A stretch of 64,000 nucleotides of DNA from Roseibium aestuarii (GCF_008477545.1 NZ_VORA01000008.1:1-64000); one strand, 5' to 3'. Shown: positions 1 to 7,888, counted from the stretch's first letter. The notes: generated from the sequence alone by a model not told the origin. Translations and numbers: made by a program.

Positions 1-25
1 AATCCATATAGAAGAATACCATCAG

Positions 26-55
26 CCTCGCCAAAAGCGGGGCTGTCTTGCGTTT
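26..55 (+). terminator. Terminator-like hairpin of an upstream gene
   Basis: A 6-bp stem (26-31 with 37-42) is closed by a short A-rich loop and followed by a T-containing tail ending TTGCGTTT. The same stem and tail recur at 230-258 and, with a different stem, at 306-332. Alphaproteobacterial tRNA and rRNA genes often end in such a GC stem plus TTTTGCGTTT, so this probably closes a stable-RNA gene lying left of the window. That last step is inference. Confidence 0.5.
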
Positions 56-61
56 AGCCTT

Positions 62-219
62 GGTGAAGGCAGCCCGTTCGGCTGGCGAAAGGTCCACCGG
101 ACCTTCCGCTCGTCCAGCCTCACCTCGTCAGGCTCAAAACCTGAAGGGTGAGGGCGAATAGACATTGATCCGGCGGATCAATGGCCGCCCGAACGGTTCA
201 AATCCTGCTCCCGCAAACA
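62..219 (+). pseudogene. Degenerate, expanded initiator tRNA (tRNA-fMet) relic
   Basis: Three blocks match alphaproteobacterial tRNA-fMet in the right order: a D-arm 5' half (62-79, with GCAGCCCG), a complete anticodon arm (124-147; stem TCAGG/CCTGA) and a T-arm plus 3' acceptor (about 194-219; TTCAAATCCTGC then CCCGCA). The anticodon loop reads CTCAAAA instead of CTCATAA, so the triplet would be CAA, not CAT. The terminal CCA is ACA and the T-stem is mismatched on its 5' side. Two hairpins interrupt the tRNA: one at 80-119 (GGCTGG/CCAGCC enclosing AAGGTCC/GGACCTT) and one at 152-190 (9-bp stem 163-171/175-183). No 5' acceptor strand sits where it should. I read this as a non-functional copy, perhaps at the end of an rRNA operon outside the window. 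Confidence 0.55.
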
Positions 220-229
220 AAATCACAAG

Positions 230-258
230 CCTCGCCGAAACGCGGGGATTTTGCGTTT
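230..258 (+). terminator. Terminator-like hairpin after the tRNA relic
   Basis: A 6-bp stem (230-235 with 242-247) encloses a CGAAAC loop and is followed directly by ATTTTGCGTTT. It lies 11 bases after the end of the tRNA-fMet relic, where a tRNA terminator would be expected, and repeats the hairpin at 26-55 almost exactly. Confidence 0.6.
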
Positions 259-305
259 CTGGGACACGAAATGAGAAGCCCAGAAACCCAGCCTCAGAAA
301 AACAC

Positions 306-332
306 CCCGCCCCAGTGGCGGGTTTTGCGTTT
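306..332 (+). terminator. Third terminator-like hairpin
   Basis: A 6-bp stem CCCGCC/GGCGGG (306-311, 317-322) with a 5-base loop is followed by TTTTGCGTTT. It shares the tail of the two preceding hairpins. A further long hairpin without a T-run follows at 335-368 (12 paired positions, one bulge), and a 9-bp dyad GAAGGATCA...TGATCCTTC spans 396-431. Nothing else is recognisable between 1 and 469. Confidence 0.55.
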
Positions 333-469
333 GAAGGACCTCGTTCGCAGGGGGGGAACGAAGGTCCTCGGCCCCATGCACTGAAATCGCCGGGCGAAGG
401 ATCACGGAACGGCACCGATCATTGATCCTTCACATGCGCGCTGCCGTAGAGAGACCAAAGGAGCGCATC

Positions 470-1213
470 ATGGTGGCAGTGGTTATCGGGGCAAGTGGGG
501 GTATCGGGGCGGCGTTGTTTGCCGCGCTGGAGGACCGGCTCGGCACCGGCGCCGTGATCGGGGTCTCCCGCAATGGTGCGCAGGGCCTCGGGTCCGATCC
601 CTTTCCTGGTCTTGATCTGGAAAGGGAGGAAAGCATTGCGGCCTTCGCGAAGTCTCTGGAGCAGGCCCTTGACGGGCGTGCTCTGTCCCTCGTGATCAAC
701 GCCTGCGGCGCGCTGGAGGTGAGCAGAGCTTCTCGCTCGGGCGCCGGGACGACAGTCCATGGGCCCGAGAAGCGCCTGAAGGATCTGGAGCCGGCCTACT
801 TCGACGCGCTCTTCCGGATCAATGCCATCGGTCCGGCGCTGCTGATCAAGCATCTGACCCCGCTGCTTCGGCGCCGGGCCAGGGCGGTGATGGTCCATCT
901 GTCCGCGAGGGTCGGAAGCATCTCGGACAATGCTTTGGGCGGCTGGTATGCCTACCGCGCCTCCAAGGCGGCGCTGAACCAGATCGTCCGGACCGCCTCC
1001 ATCGAGTTGAAACGCACGCACCCGCAGCTGGTTCTGGCCGCTCTGCATCCCGGAACCGTCGATACGGGCCTGTCCGGCGGCTTTCAGAAGACGGGGCTTG
1101 ATGTGCAGACGCCGGACGAGGCCGCGACCCGTCTGCTGAGCGTGATTGACGGATTGCAACCGGACCAGACCGGCGGCTTCTTAGATCATATGGGGCGAAC
1201 CATCCCCTGGTGA
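470..1213 (+). CDS. SDR family NAD(P)-dependent oxidoreductase
   Basis: A 247-residue classical short-chain dehydrogenase of unknown substrate. The Rossmann glycine motif GASGGIG lies at the extreme N-terminus, an NACG-type segment marks beta-4, and the catalytic Tyr and Lys appear as YRASK. The C-terminal GTVDTGLS segment resembles the CsgA/C-factor group of SDRs. I start at the ATG at 470 because AAAGGAG lies 7 bases upstream and the glycine motif then begins at the normal distance from the N-terminus. An in-frame upstream ATG (422) would add 16 unrelated residues. The gene stands alone, with the tRNA relic on its left and the 3' end of a convergent AroE-like gene 40 bases downstream, so context gives no pathway. 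Confidence 0.85.
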   Translation: MVAVVIGASGGIGAALFAALEDRLGTGAVIGVSRNGAQGLGSDPFPGLDLEREESIAAFAKSLEQALDGRALSLVINACGALEVSRASRSGAGTTVHGPEKRLKDLEPAYFDALFRINAIGPALLIKHLTPLLRRRARAVMVHLSARVGSISDNALGGWYAYRASKAALNQIVRTASIELKRTHPQLVLAALHPGTVDTGLSGGFQKTGLDVQTPDEAATRLLSVIDGLQPDQTGGFLDHMGRTIPW

Positions 1214-1253
1214 GGGACGTCCTGCTCGGTCACGGACGACGCGTCCTGTGCCG

Positions 1254-2075
1254 CTACGCTGTGACCAGCCCCACGTGGCTCAGCTGCGCCTGAAGCTGGT
1301 GCGCGCCCATGTCGTTGCCGGAGACCAGGGACGCGCCAAGGATGCGGCCGCGTGCCAAGAAGGCGGTGTCCTGGTCGAGGGTGATCACGTCACAGAAGGC
1401 CTGTGCCTTCGAGAGGTCCGACTCCTCGAAGGGCATGGGGTCCGCCGGTGACTTGCCGAGTGTCGTGGCGTTGACGAGGATCTCGCAGGGCTGCGGCGAC
1501 GCCAGCACCTCGACCTCTGGCCAGTGATCCGCCACAAGGGCCCGAACCGCCGACAGCCGATCCAGGGCGATCTCCGTCAGGCTAAGAGCTGCGATCCCGG
1601 CTTCGGCGAGCGCGTCGACAATGGCCAATCCGGCGCCTCCGCCGGCCCCGGAGACATGCGCCGTACGACCGGCAATCTGCACGCCTCTGGCTTCCATCGC
1701 GCGGACCATGGCCATTCCGTCCGTCGCATCTCCCACCAGCTTGCCGGTCTCCTCGCGACGCACCGTGTTGAGCGCGCCAAGACGTCGGGCACGACCGGTC
1801 ATGCTGTCGACCGCCTCGAAGGCTGCCTGCTTGTGGGGATAGGTGATCGAACAGCCGACCATGTTGGCGCTGCCTCGCAGCAGATCCCAGAAGGCAGGCA
1901 GGGCGGCAGGGGTGATGTCGAGGCCGATCATCACCGCATCGATCCGGTTCCGGAGAAAGAAGTCGTTGAAGGCGGGAGGGGAGAAGACCCCCGACACCGG
2001 GTGCCCGATGATCGGGAAGACACGGGTTGCCCCGGTGATCGGTCGATCCATTGTGCCGCTCGGCGTGGTGTTCAT
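1254..2075 (-). CDS. Shikimate dehydrogenase-like (AroE family) protein
   Basis: A 273-residue NAD(P)-dependent dehydrogenase of the AroE/quinate dehydrogenase family. The substrate-binding motif (IGHPVSGVFSP), the catalytic lysine region (TYPHK), GALNTV and the acidic ATDG motif are present; canonical AroE has NTDG at the last site. A GAGGGAG nucleotide loop follows. Such divergent copies are usually accessory paralogues (quinate/shikimate dehydrogenase or uncharacterised) and not the biosynthetic AroE. The gene is transcribed away from a GntR regulator 83 bases upstream that heads a transport operon, so a catabolic role, with control by that regulator, is more likely than aromatic amino-acid synthesis. 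The exact substrate cannot be assigned. Confidence 0.75.
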   Translation of the reverse strand: MNTTPSGTMDRPITGATRVFPIIGHPVSGVFSPPAFNDFFLRNRIDAVMIGLDITPAALPAFWDLLRGSANMVGCSITYPHKQAAFEAVDSMTGRARRLGALNTVRREETGKLVGDATDGMAMVRAMEARGVQIAGRTAHVSGAGGGAGLAIVDALAEAGIAALSLTEIALDRLSAVRALVADHWPEVEVLASPQPCEILVNATTLGKSPADPMPFEESDLSKAQAFCDVITLDQDTAFLARGRILGASLVSGNDMGAHQLQAQLSHVGLVTA

Positions 2076-2129
2076 GTCCCGGTTCCTCTCTCGATGACCT
2101 TGACAGGTTTATAAAACGATCCGAAAAAT

Positions 2130-2146
2130 ATCCAACTTTTTTGGAT
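2130..2146. promoter_or_regulatory. Candidate GntR operator between divergent genes
   Basis: A perfect 6-bp inverted repeat ATCCAA-N5-TTGGAT sits in the 83-base AT-rich gap between the divergent AroE-like gene and the GntR gene, just upstream of the GntR ribosome binding site. A second near-palindrome, GTTTATAAAAC, lies at about 2107-2117. Autoregulation from such sites is common for FadR-subfamily regulators; binding here is inferred. Confidence 0.4.
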
Positions 2147-2158
2147 TTGGGAGAGATC

Positions 2159-2833
2159 ATGCTGTTCGGCAAGCGCCCCTCGGATGACGACACGGTGGTC
2201 GCGATGCTTGCGGCTGCCCTTCGTCGGGATATTGCCTTCGGCCATCTCCACCCTGATCAGAAGCTGAAGATCGAGGCGCTGCGCCAGCGCTACGGCGGGT
2301 CCAACCATTCCATGCGCGAGACCTTGCGGGTTCTGGCGGCCGAGGGGCTGGTCGAGGCGACCAGTCAGCGGGGCTTCCGGGTCATGTCGGCCACGGAGCA
2401 GGATCTCGACGACATTCTCTTCCTGCGGCTGGAGATCGAGCGGCTGGGCCTGTCCCGGTCGATGGCCGAGGCCACCGTTGCCTGGGAGGGCGCGGTGATG
2501 GCGGCCTTCCACGCCCAGCGTCACGCGGACAAGGTGGTGCAGGGCAGCCTTGACGATGCGGATGCGCTGGAATGGGACGAGGTCTGCCGCGTGACTTCGC
2601 TGACGCTCGTGCAGGGCAGCCGGTCGCCGCGTCTCATGGATCTTGCGGGCAAGCTGTTCAATCAGTCGCGCCGGTTCCGTCTGGCGCAGCTGCGCGAGGG
2701 ACAGATCGATTTTGCCGCGCGGGATGCGCGGCACAAGGCGCTTTGCGACGCCATTCTCGCAAAAGACACGGCTCTGGCACTGGAGCTGCACGAAGAGACG
2801 GTCAGGTCGGATCTCGGACGGATCCGCCGATAG
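2159..2833 (+). CDS. GntR family transcriptional regulator (FadR/FCD type)
   Basis: A 224-residue regulator with an N-terminal winged helix (about residues 10-75; RDIAFGHLHP, then the recognition region with SMRETLRVLAAEGLV) and an all-helical FCD effector domain (about 85-215) that normally binds a small carboxylate with or without a metal ion. The start at 2159 follows GGGAGAGA at good spacing; upstream in-frame codons run into the divergent promoter. It is divergent from the AroE-like gene and 27 bases ahead of the substrate-binding protein gene, so it probably controls both. The ligand is likely the transported or oxidised substrate of this locus, which is unknown. Confidence 0.88.
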   Translation: MLFGKRPSDDDTVVAMLAAALRRDIAFGHLHPDQKLKIEALRQRYGGSNHSMRETLRVLAAEGLVEATSQRGFRVMSATEQDLDDILFLRLEIERLGLSRSMAEATVAWEGAVMAAFHAQRHADKVVQGSLDDADALEWDEVCRVTSLTLVQGSRSPRLMDLAGKLFNQSRRFRLAQLREGQIDFAARDARHKALCDAILAKDTALALELHEETVRSDLGRIRR

Positions 2834-2860
2834 ACCGCCAATCCTTAGGGAGGAAAGACC

Positions 2861-3877
2861 ATGAATATCACTCGCCGCCATACCCTGGGCCTGCTGGGGG
2901 GCGCCGCCGCGCTCGGCCTCGCCATGCCCGCCATCGCGCAGAACCGCAAGACCGTTGTCGGGACCATGAGCCTGACCAGCCATGCGGCCAGCTTCATTGC
3001 GCTGGAGCGGGGCTATTTCGAGAAGGCCGGTCTGGATGTGGAGCTGAAGTTCTTCGAAGCGGCCCAGCCCATGGCCGTTGCCATAGCCAGCCGGGACGTG
3101 GACTTCGGCGTGACCGCCATTTCCGGCGGCCTGATCTCGCTGGCGCAGAAGGGTGCCGTGAAGGTGATCGGCGGTGCGCTTTCGGAGGAAAAGGGCATCG
3201 ACGGCCAGCAGATCCTCGCGTCCGATGCGGCCTTCCAGGCCGGCCTGACGACCCCCGCAGGCCTGGCCGACAAGCGCTTCGGCATGACCACGGCCGGTTC
3301 CTCGTTCCACTACATGGGATCGAAGATCGCCGCAGCCGAAGGGGTGACGCCCCAGTTCGTGCCGCTGCAGAAGGTCGGTGCGGTGATCGGCGCGCTCAAG
3401 TCCGGGCAGATCGACGCCTGGTCCATCGTGCCGCATATCGCCAAGCCGCTGGCGGCCTCCGGTGCCGTGCACATCATCGGTAAGGTGGCCGACTATCTGC
3501 CGGACTATCAGGTGACGACGGTCTTCACGTCCTCCTCGAATGCCAGCGATGACAAGGGCCGGGTCGAAGCCTTCCTCAATGCCTTCTCCACCGGGGCGGC
3601 CGATTACAACGACACCATGGTGGACGGAAAGAAGGACGAGGCGGCAGTCGCCGAGATGGTCGATCTCATTCACAAGTACGTCTACACGGACGTGCCGCTG
3701 GAAAAGGCCTCCAAGTCCATCATCAACGGCTCCATGCGCCTCAATGCCAATGCGGCCCTGAACATGACCTCCGTGAAGGATCAGCTTGCCTGGTTCCAGT
3801 CGGAAGGTCTGGTGGACAGCAGCATCGCGATCGACACCCTCGTCGATCCGAGCTTTGTCGAGATCATCGGCGGCTGA
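2861..3877 (+). CDS. ABC transporter substrate-binding protein, NMT1/SsuA type
   Basis: A 338-residue periplasmic binding protein of the taurine/nitrate/sulfonate/thiamine-precursor group. The N-terminus MNITRRHTLGLLGG carries a twin-arginine pattern followed by a hydrophobic stretch and AIA|QN, which suggests Tat or Sec export with cleavage near residue 26. The mature part has the family hallmarks ALERGYFEKAGLDVEL and ASRDVDFG. An SD sequence (GGGAGGAAAG) precedes the ATG. It is followed by a stem-loop and then its ATPase and permease, giving a complete importer. Family members bind sulfonates, nitrate, pyrimidines or aromatic compounds, and the sequence does not decide among these. Confidence 0.87.
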   Translation: MNITRRHTLGLLGGAAALGLAMPAIAQNRKTVVGTMSLTSHAASFIALERGYFEKAGLDVELKFFEAAQPMAVAIASRDVDFGVTAISGGLISLAQKGAVKVIGGALSEEKGIDGQQILASDAAFQAGLTTPAGLADKRFGMTTAGSSFHYMGSKIAAAEGVTPQFVPLQKVGAVIGALKSGQIDAWSIVPHIAKPLAASGAVHIIGKVADYLPDYQVTTVFTSSSNASDDKGRVEAFLNAFSTGAADYNDTMVDGKKDEAAVAEMVDLIHKYVYTDVPLEKASKSIINGSMRLNANAALNMTSVKDQLAWFQSEGLVDSSIAIDTLVDPSFVEIIGG

Positions 3878-3888
3878 GCCTGACACGC

Positions 3889-3921
3889 GCGGCGGCATCC
3901 CGGGATGTCGCCGCCCTTTTT
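3889..3921 (+). terminator. Attenuator-type hairpin after the binding-protein gene
   Basis: A stem of up to 12 pairs (3889-3900 with 3903-3914, one G-T pair) is followed by CCTTTTT. It lies 12 bases after the binding-protein stop and 21 bases before the ATPase start. As an intrinsic terminator inside an operon it would lower expression of the ATPase and permease relative to the binding protein, or protect the 5' message segment. Confidence 0.6.
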
Positions 3922-3942
3922 CTGAAATGATCAGGGATCCTC

Positions 3943-4710
3943 ATGGATATCCGACTAGAAGCCATCAGCCACCGCTATGGCGACACGGAAGTCCTGCGTG
4001 ACATCACGCTCGACATTCCCTCCGGCAAGATCGTCTGTCTTGTCGGCCCCTCCGGGTGTGGCAAATCCACCCTGCTGCGCTTCGCGGGCGGGCTGGAACG
4101 GCCTCTAGCCGGCCGGGTGCTGCAGATCGGCGACGTTCCCGACGGCTGTCTCAATCCGCTCACCTATGTGTTCCAGGATTTCGCGCTTCTGCCCTGGCGC
4201 ACGGTGCGGGGAAACATCTCGCTGGTTCTGGAAGATCATGGCATTCGCGGCGCGCGGGCCGAGGCGATCATTGCCGACGTGCTGGCACGCACCAAGCTGA
4301 CGGATTTCGCCAGGGCGCTGCCCAAGCAGCTTTCCGGCGGCATGAAGCAGCGGGTGGCCATTGCCCGTGCGCTTGCGGTTTCGCCGGCGGTGATGCTGAT
4401 GGACGAGCCGCTCTCCGCGCTGGACAGCCAGACCCGCGAGTTGCTGATGGATGATCTGGTGTCGCTGTGGACCCGGACGCCCTTCACGGCCGTCTATGTG
4501 ACCCACAATCTGAACGAGGCCGTGCGGCTGGGGCACCGGGTGGTGGTTCTGTCCCGCCGGCCCGGCACGATCCGCGAAGTGGTCGAGATCGGCCGCCCCC
4601 TGAGCGAGCGTGGCTATGCGGATCCGGATCTGGAGCGCACCCAGAAGCACCTCTGGGACCTGATGCGCGAGGAGGCCCGAGCCGCCGACGAGGAGCTGAT
4701 CGATGTCTGA
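3943..4710 (+). CDS. ABC transporter ATP-binding protein (TauB/SsuB-like)
   Basis: A 255-residue cytoplasmic ATPase that powers the importer encoded around it. Walker A is GPSGCGKST (about residues 36-44), the Q-loop is VFQDFALLPW, the signature is LSGGMKQR, Walker B is VMLMDEP with the following SALD D-loop, and the switch histidine is in VTHNL. The aromatic-rich Q-loop with LLPW is typical of the nitrate/taurine ATPase group. The last 8 bases overlap the permease gene, so the two are translationally coupled. The start ATG at 3943 directly follows the attenuator hairpin. Confidence 0.93.
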   Translation: MDIRLEAISHRYGDTEVLRDITLDIPSGKIVCLVGPSGCGKSTLLRFAGGLERPLAGRVLQIGDVPDGCLNPLTYVFQDFALLPWRTVRGNISLVLEDHGIRGARAEAIIADVLARTKLTDFARALPKQLSGGMKQRVAIARALAVSPAVMLMDEPLSALDSQTRELLMDDLVSLWTRTPFTAVYVTHNLNEAVRLGHRVVVLSRRPGTIREVVEIGRPLSERGYADPDLERTQKHLWDLMREEARAADEELIDV

Positions 4711-5533
4711 GGTTTCTCTCACCGCCCGTTCGGCTGCTCCCGAGGGATCCGGCCGCGAAGTTCGCTTCCGCGGTGGCGGGTTCCAGCCGCGTGGCCGACG
4801 CTGGGTCGCGCCGGTGCTCTTCGTCCTGCTGATTGCAGGGGTCGAATGGGGCACGCGCACGGGCTTCATCTCGGCGCTGACCCTGCCAAAGCCGTCCGAC
4901 GTGATGGCCACCCTGATCGATCTCTATTCCAGCGGCATGCTGTTCAAGCATCTCGGCCTGTCCCTGTCGCGACTGGCGGTCGGGGCCACTCTCGGGGCGC
5001 TCGTCGGCATCAGCGTGGGTGTGGCGATCGGGCTGTTTTCCTATGTGCGGGCGGGCCTCGTGCCGCTGATCGCGGCCCTGTTCCCCATCCCGAAGATTGC
5101 GCTTCTGCCGCTCTTCGTCATCTGGTTCGGGATCGACGAGGGGTCGAAATACGCGCTGATCGCCTTCGGCACCTTCACCCCCACGGTGGTCGCCACCTAT
5201 GGGGCGGTCGACAACGTGGATCGGTCGCTCATCCGCATGGGGCAGAGCTTCGGCCTGTCGTGGATGTCCATCGTGCGCAAGATCGTGCTGCCGGGCGCCA
5301 TGCCGGGCATCCTCTCCGGCCTGCGCATCAGCCTGGCCATTGCCATCATTCTTCTGGTGGCGGCAGAAATGCTCGGTGCCCAGTACGGCATCGGCGCCTA
5401 CATTCTGGAAGCCGGGTCGCTCTATGATCTGGAGCGTCTCTTTGCCGGGGTGCTGATCCTGTCACTGCTGGGCGTGATCCTCAGCGCGGTGATCGGCATG
5501 ATTGAACGGCATCTGCTGGGGTGGCGCACATGA
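4703..5533 (+). CDS. ABC transporter permease (TauC/SsuC-like)
   Basis: A 276-residue integral membrane subunit with six predicted membrane segments after a roughly 30-residue polar, arginine-rich N-terminus. The binding-protein-dependent transport signature (EAA loop) is near residues 180-205, with MGQSFGLSW and LPGAMPGIL, and contacts the ATPase. It overlaps the ATPase gene by 8 bases at its start and the FAD oxidoreductase gene by 4 bases (ATGA) at its end, so transporter and oxidoreductase are co-translated. This supports the oxidoreductase acting on the imported compound. Confidence 0.92.
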   Translation: MSEVSLTARSAAPEGSGREVRFRGGGFQPRGRRWVAPVLFVLLIAGVEWGTRTGFISALTLPKPSDVMATLIDLYSSGMLFKHLGLSLSRLAVGATLGALVGISVGVAIGLFSYVRAGLVPLIAALFPIPKIALLPLFVIWFGIDEGSKYALIAFGTFTPTVVATYGAVDNVDRSLIRMGQSFGLSWMSIVRKIVLPGAMPGILSGLRISLAIAIILLVAAEMLGAQYGIGAYILEAGSLYDLERLFAGVLILSLLGVILSAVIGMIERHLLGWRT

Positions 5534-6732
5534 GCCGCAAGCCGGAAGCCGATTATGACGTGATCGTTGCCGGCGGCGGGGCCGCCGGCGTGGGGGCAGC
5601 CCTTGGCGCGGCACGCGCCGGGGCCAAGACCCTGCTCGTGGAGAAATACGGATTTCTCGGCGGGGCGGCGACCAGTTCCAACGTGCTGGCCTATTGCGGG
5701 TTCTTCCAGCAGGGGCCGGAGCCGATCAAGGCCGTCGGCGGTGTGGCCGATCTGGTGCTCGACGAGCTGCGCGGTCTGGGCCTGAACTGCGATCCGTTCA
5801 AATCGCCGACCACGGCCAACTGGATCATCCTGCTGGAACCGGAAGCGGTGAAGCTGGCGCTCGACCGGGTGCTGGCCGCCCACGGGGTCGACGTGCTGCT
5901 GCACACGCGGGTCGCGGCCGTCACCCGAACGGCGGACCGGCTGGAATCCGTGACGCTGGCCGGCATGGACGGCCGGCGGCGCATCGCGGCGGAGGCCTTC
6001 GTGGATGCGACGGGGGATGCCAATCTGGCGCTTCTGACCGGGCTTGCCTGCCGCACGGGCGACGAGAATGGCCATCTTCAGGCGATTTCCGCACCGATCC
6101 GGGTCGGCGGGCGCAACCCGACTGTGCCCATCGACCGGGCCGCGATCATCGCGGCCTTCGAGAGCTACAACAAGACGGGCGACTGGCCGACGGCGCGCCC
6201 CGATGGCGGCATCTTCACGGAGGTGCCGCTCACCGGCGAGATGTGGTGGATGATGTTCGATCATCCGCTGAAGGATCTGAGTTCGCGCAGCTTCACCGAG
6301 GCGGAGCAGGCGGCCCGCGCGGCGGCTCACGACTATGTGCAGGTGCTGCGCAAGCACGTGCCGGGTTTTGAGCATGCCTATCTGGCCCAGACCGGACCGC
6401 AGATCGGCATCCGCGAGAGCCGGCATCCGCCCGCGCGTTACGAACTGACCGGAGAGGATCTCCTCACCGGGCGGCAGCGGCCGGACGGGGTGGCCCGGGC
6501 CGCCTGGCCCATCGAGGATCACTCGGTGCCGGGCAAGCCGGTCTACAAGCCCATCGGAGGGGCAGGTTACGCGGATATTCCGCTCGACTGCCTGCGCGCC
6601 AAGGGGCTCGAGAACCTGTGCTATGCCGGCCGGGTCATCGGGGCAGACAGCGCCGCCTATGCCTCGATCCGGGTCATGGGCACGGCCTTTGCCACCGGTG
6701 AGGCCGCAGGGCGTCACGCGGCCACCTGCTAG
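5530..6732 (+). CDS. FAD-dependent oxidoreductase
   Basis: A 400-residue flavoprotein of the FAD-dependent oxidoreductase group that includes PF12831. The N-terminal dinucleotide motif is VAGGGAAGVGAA, followed by LLVEKYGFLGG; an internal DATGDANLA segment and a C-terminal YAGRVIGADSAAYASIRVMG flavin-contact region are visible. I choose the ATG at 5530, which overlaps the permease stop as ATGA, over the in-frame ATG 9 bases earlier. Family members oxidise or reduce diverse acids and amines, and substrate specificity cannot be read. It is the last gene of the operon before a terminator and is probably the catabolic enzyme for the imported ligand. Confidence 0.85.
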   Translation: MSRKPEADYDVIVAGGGAAGVGAALGAARAGAKTLLVEKYGFLGGAATSSNVLAYCGFFQQGPEPIKAVGGVADLVLDELRGLGLNCDPFKSPTTANWIILLEPEAVKLALDRVLAAHGVDVLLHTRVAAVTRTADRLESVTLAGMDGRRRIAAEAFVDATGDANLALLTGLACRTGDENGHLQAISAPIRVGGRNPTVPIDRAAIIAAFESYNKTGDWPTARPDGGIFTEVPLTGEMWWMMFDHPLKDLSSRSFTEAEQAARAAAHDYVQVLRKHVPGFEHAYLAQTGPQIGIRESRHPPARYELTGEDLLTGRQRPDGVARAAWPIEDHSVPGKPVYKPIGGAGYADIPLDCLRAKGLENLCYAGRVIGADSAAYASIRVMGTAFATGEAAGRHAATC

Positions 6733-6761
6733 GCGGAAACGCCAGACGGCAGCCTTGCATC

Positions 6762-6800
6762 AAAAAACCCCGGTCGCTCGCGCGGCCGGGGTCTTGTCGT
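6762..6800. terminator. Bidirectional intrinsic terminator
   Basis: A 6-bp CCCCGG/CCGGGG stem (6768-6773, 6786-6791) with an inner GC-rich loop lies between two convergent genes. On the plus strand it is followed by TCTTGTCGTTT; on the minus strand the stem runs into six T residues, so termination of the creatininase transcript is the stronger direction. Confidence 0.75.
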
Positions 6801-6831
6801 TTCGGGGCGCTGTTGCGGTGTCTCGCGGCGC

Positions 6832-7641
6832 TTAACGTTCCGGGGTCCAGAGACGGTTCAGGTCAAAGGCGTGAACGTCCTTCAGCAGGTCGATGAAGCC
6901 GGTTGCGGCATGGTCTAGTGAGAGCTTGCCCTTGTCGGCGGAGGCGTTGGCGGCGTTGCCGAGAGCGCCCTTCTTGCCCAGATCCTGCGCCTTCCAGCCG
7001 AACTGCTGGGCGCCATGACCGCGCAGATACTTGAACTCCTTCATGAAGTCCTGCTGGGCGGAGGTAAAGTCCTCGGCCAGCTCCATGCGGACCAGCTCCG
7101 GGTGAAGGTGGAGCATGATGGAGGTTTCCACGTCGCCACCATGGATGCCATAGGTGAATTCGTCCGCCGGGAAGAGGTTTTCCGGCTGGCCGAAACGGGC
7201 CCAGGCCGTGGCGGTGACCAGCATCTCGTGCTTCACGCGAAGCTCGCGGGCGACGATGTCGATGATCGGCACGTTGCCGCCGTGGGAGTTGATGAGCACC
7301 AGCTTGCGGATGCCGGCGCGGCGCACGCTTTCGCCGATCTCGATCCAGGCCTGGGTCAGGGTGTCCCAGGAGAGGGTCAGGGTGCCGGGCGAGGAGATGT
7401 GCTCGTTGGACTTGCCGATGGCCTGGGTCGGCAGGAAGGTGACCGGCAGATCGTCGGGCAGAAGCTCAAGCACCCGGTTGACCTGGCCGTTGGCAATGGC
7501 CGTGTCGGTGTAGACCGGCAGATGCGGTCCATGCTGCTCGATGGCGGCCACGGGCAGAACGGCGATCCAGTCGGCGACATTCGGGGCCTGGAAGTCGAGG
7601 GTGGTCATCTCGTGCCAGAAGCGCCGGGGAAGTGCAGTCAT
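6832..7641 (-). CDS. Creatininase family amidohydrolase
   Basis: A 269-residue member of the creatininase/creatinine amidohydrolase family (PF02633), metal-dependent enzymes that open cyclic amides or cleave formamides. Metal and active-site motifs are clear: EQHGPHLPVYTD near residue 35, NSHGGN near 120, and GIHGGDVETS near 165. Family relatives include creatininase, FAPy deformylase (ArfB) and mycofactocin MftE, and this sequence is not diagnostic of one. It is convergent with the ABC/FAD operon, separated by a shared terminator, so it may or may not belong to the same pathway. The first 10 residues begin at an ATG with no strong upstream SD. Confidence 0.85.
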   Translation of the reverse strand: MTALPRRFWHEMTTLDFQAPNVADWIAVLPVAAIEQHGPHLPVYTDTAIANGQVNRVLELLPDDLPVTFLPTQAIGKSNEHISSPGTLTLSWDTLTQAWIEIGESVRRAGIRKLVLINSHGGNVPIIDIVARELRVKHEMLVTATAWARFGQPENLFPADEFTYGIHGGDVETSIMLHLHPELVRMELAEDFTSAQQDFMKEFKYLRGHGAQQFGWKAQDLGKKGALGNAANASADKGKLSLDHAATGFIDLLKDVHAFDLNRLWTPER

Positions 7642-7888
7642 TTCAACCTCTTGGGATATGAAAACCTGAAGCCTGCGCAGCGGGGGAAGGGCCCGCGGCG
7701 GGGCAGGATCTGGTCAGACCATACCCATCGGCGCGGTCGGCGTCAGGCTTAAAATGTCGGCAACCTGCACGACTTCATGGCGAGCCCGGTCCGTCTGCAC
7801 GCCTGCCGCAGCCATGCTCACGCATTTCTGATCGGATGTCTTAAGCCGCGTTAACTTGCCGCTAGGGGAGTTTCGGCACGATCAGGGC

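Noticed and set aside
36-215. A complete tRNA using AGCGGGG at 36-42 as the 5' acceptor strand
   Set aside because: Those bases pair well with 209-214, but they form the stem of the first terminator hairpin and the spacing to the D-arm is far too long for a tRNA.
62-219. Reading the relic as a functional tRNA-Leu(CAA)
   Set aside because: Although the loop triplet is CAA, the arms match initiator tRNA-fMet, the T-stem is mismatched, CCA is ACA and there is no tRNA-Leu D-loop.
6680-6700. A second sigma-54-like sequence (GGGCACGGCCTTTGCC)
   Set aside because: It lies inside the FAD oxidoreductase coding region near its end, encodes a conserved GTAFATGE segment, lacks the T before GG and has no downstream gene in that direction.
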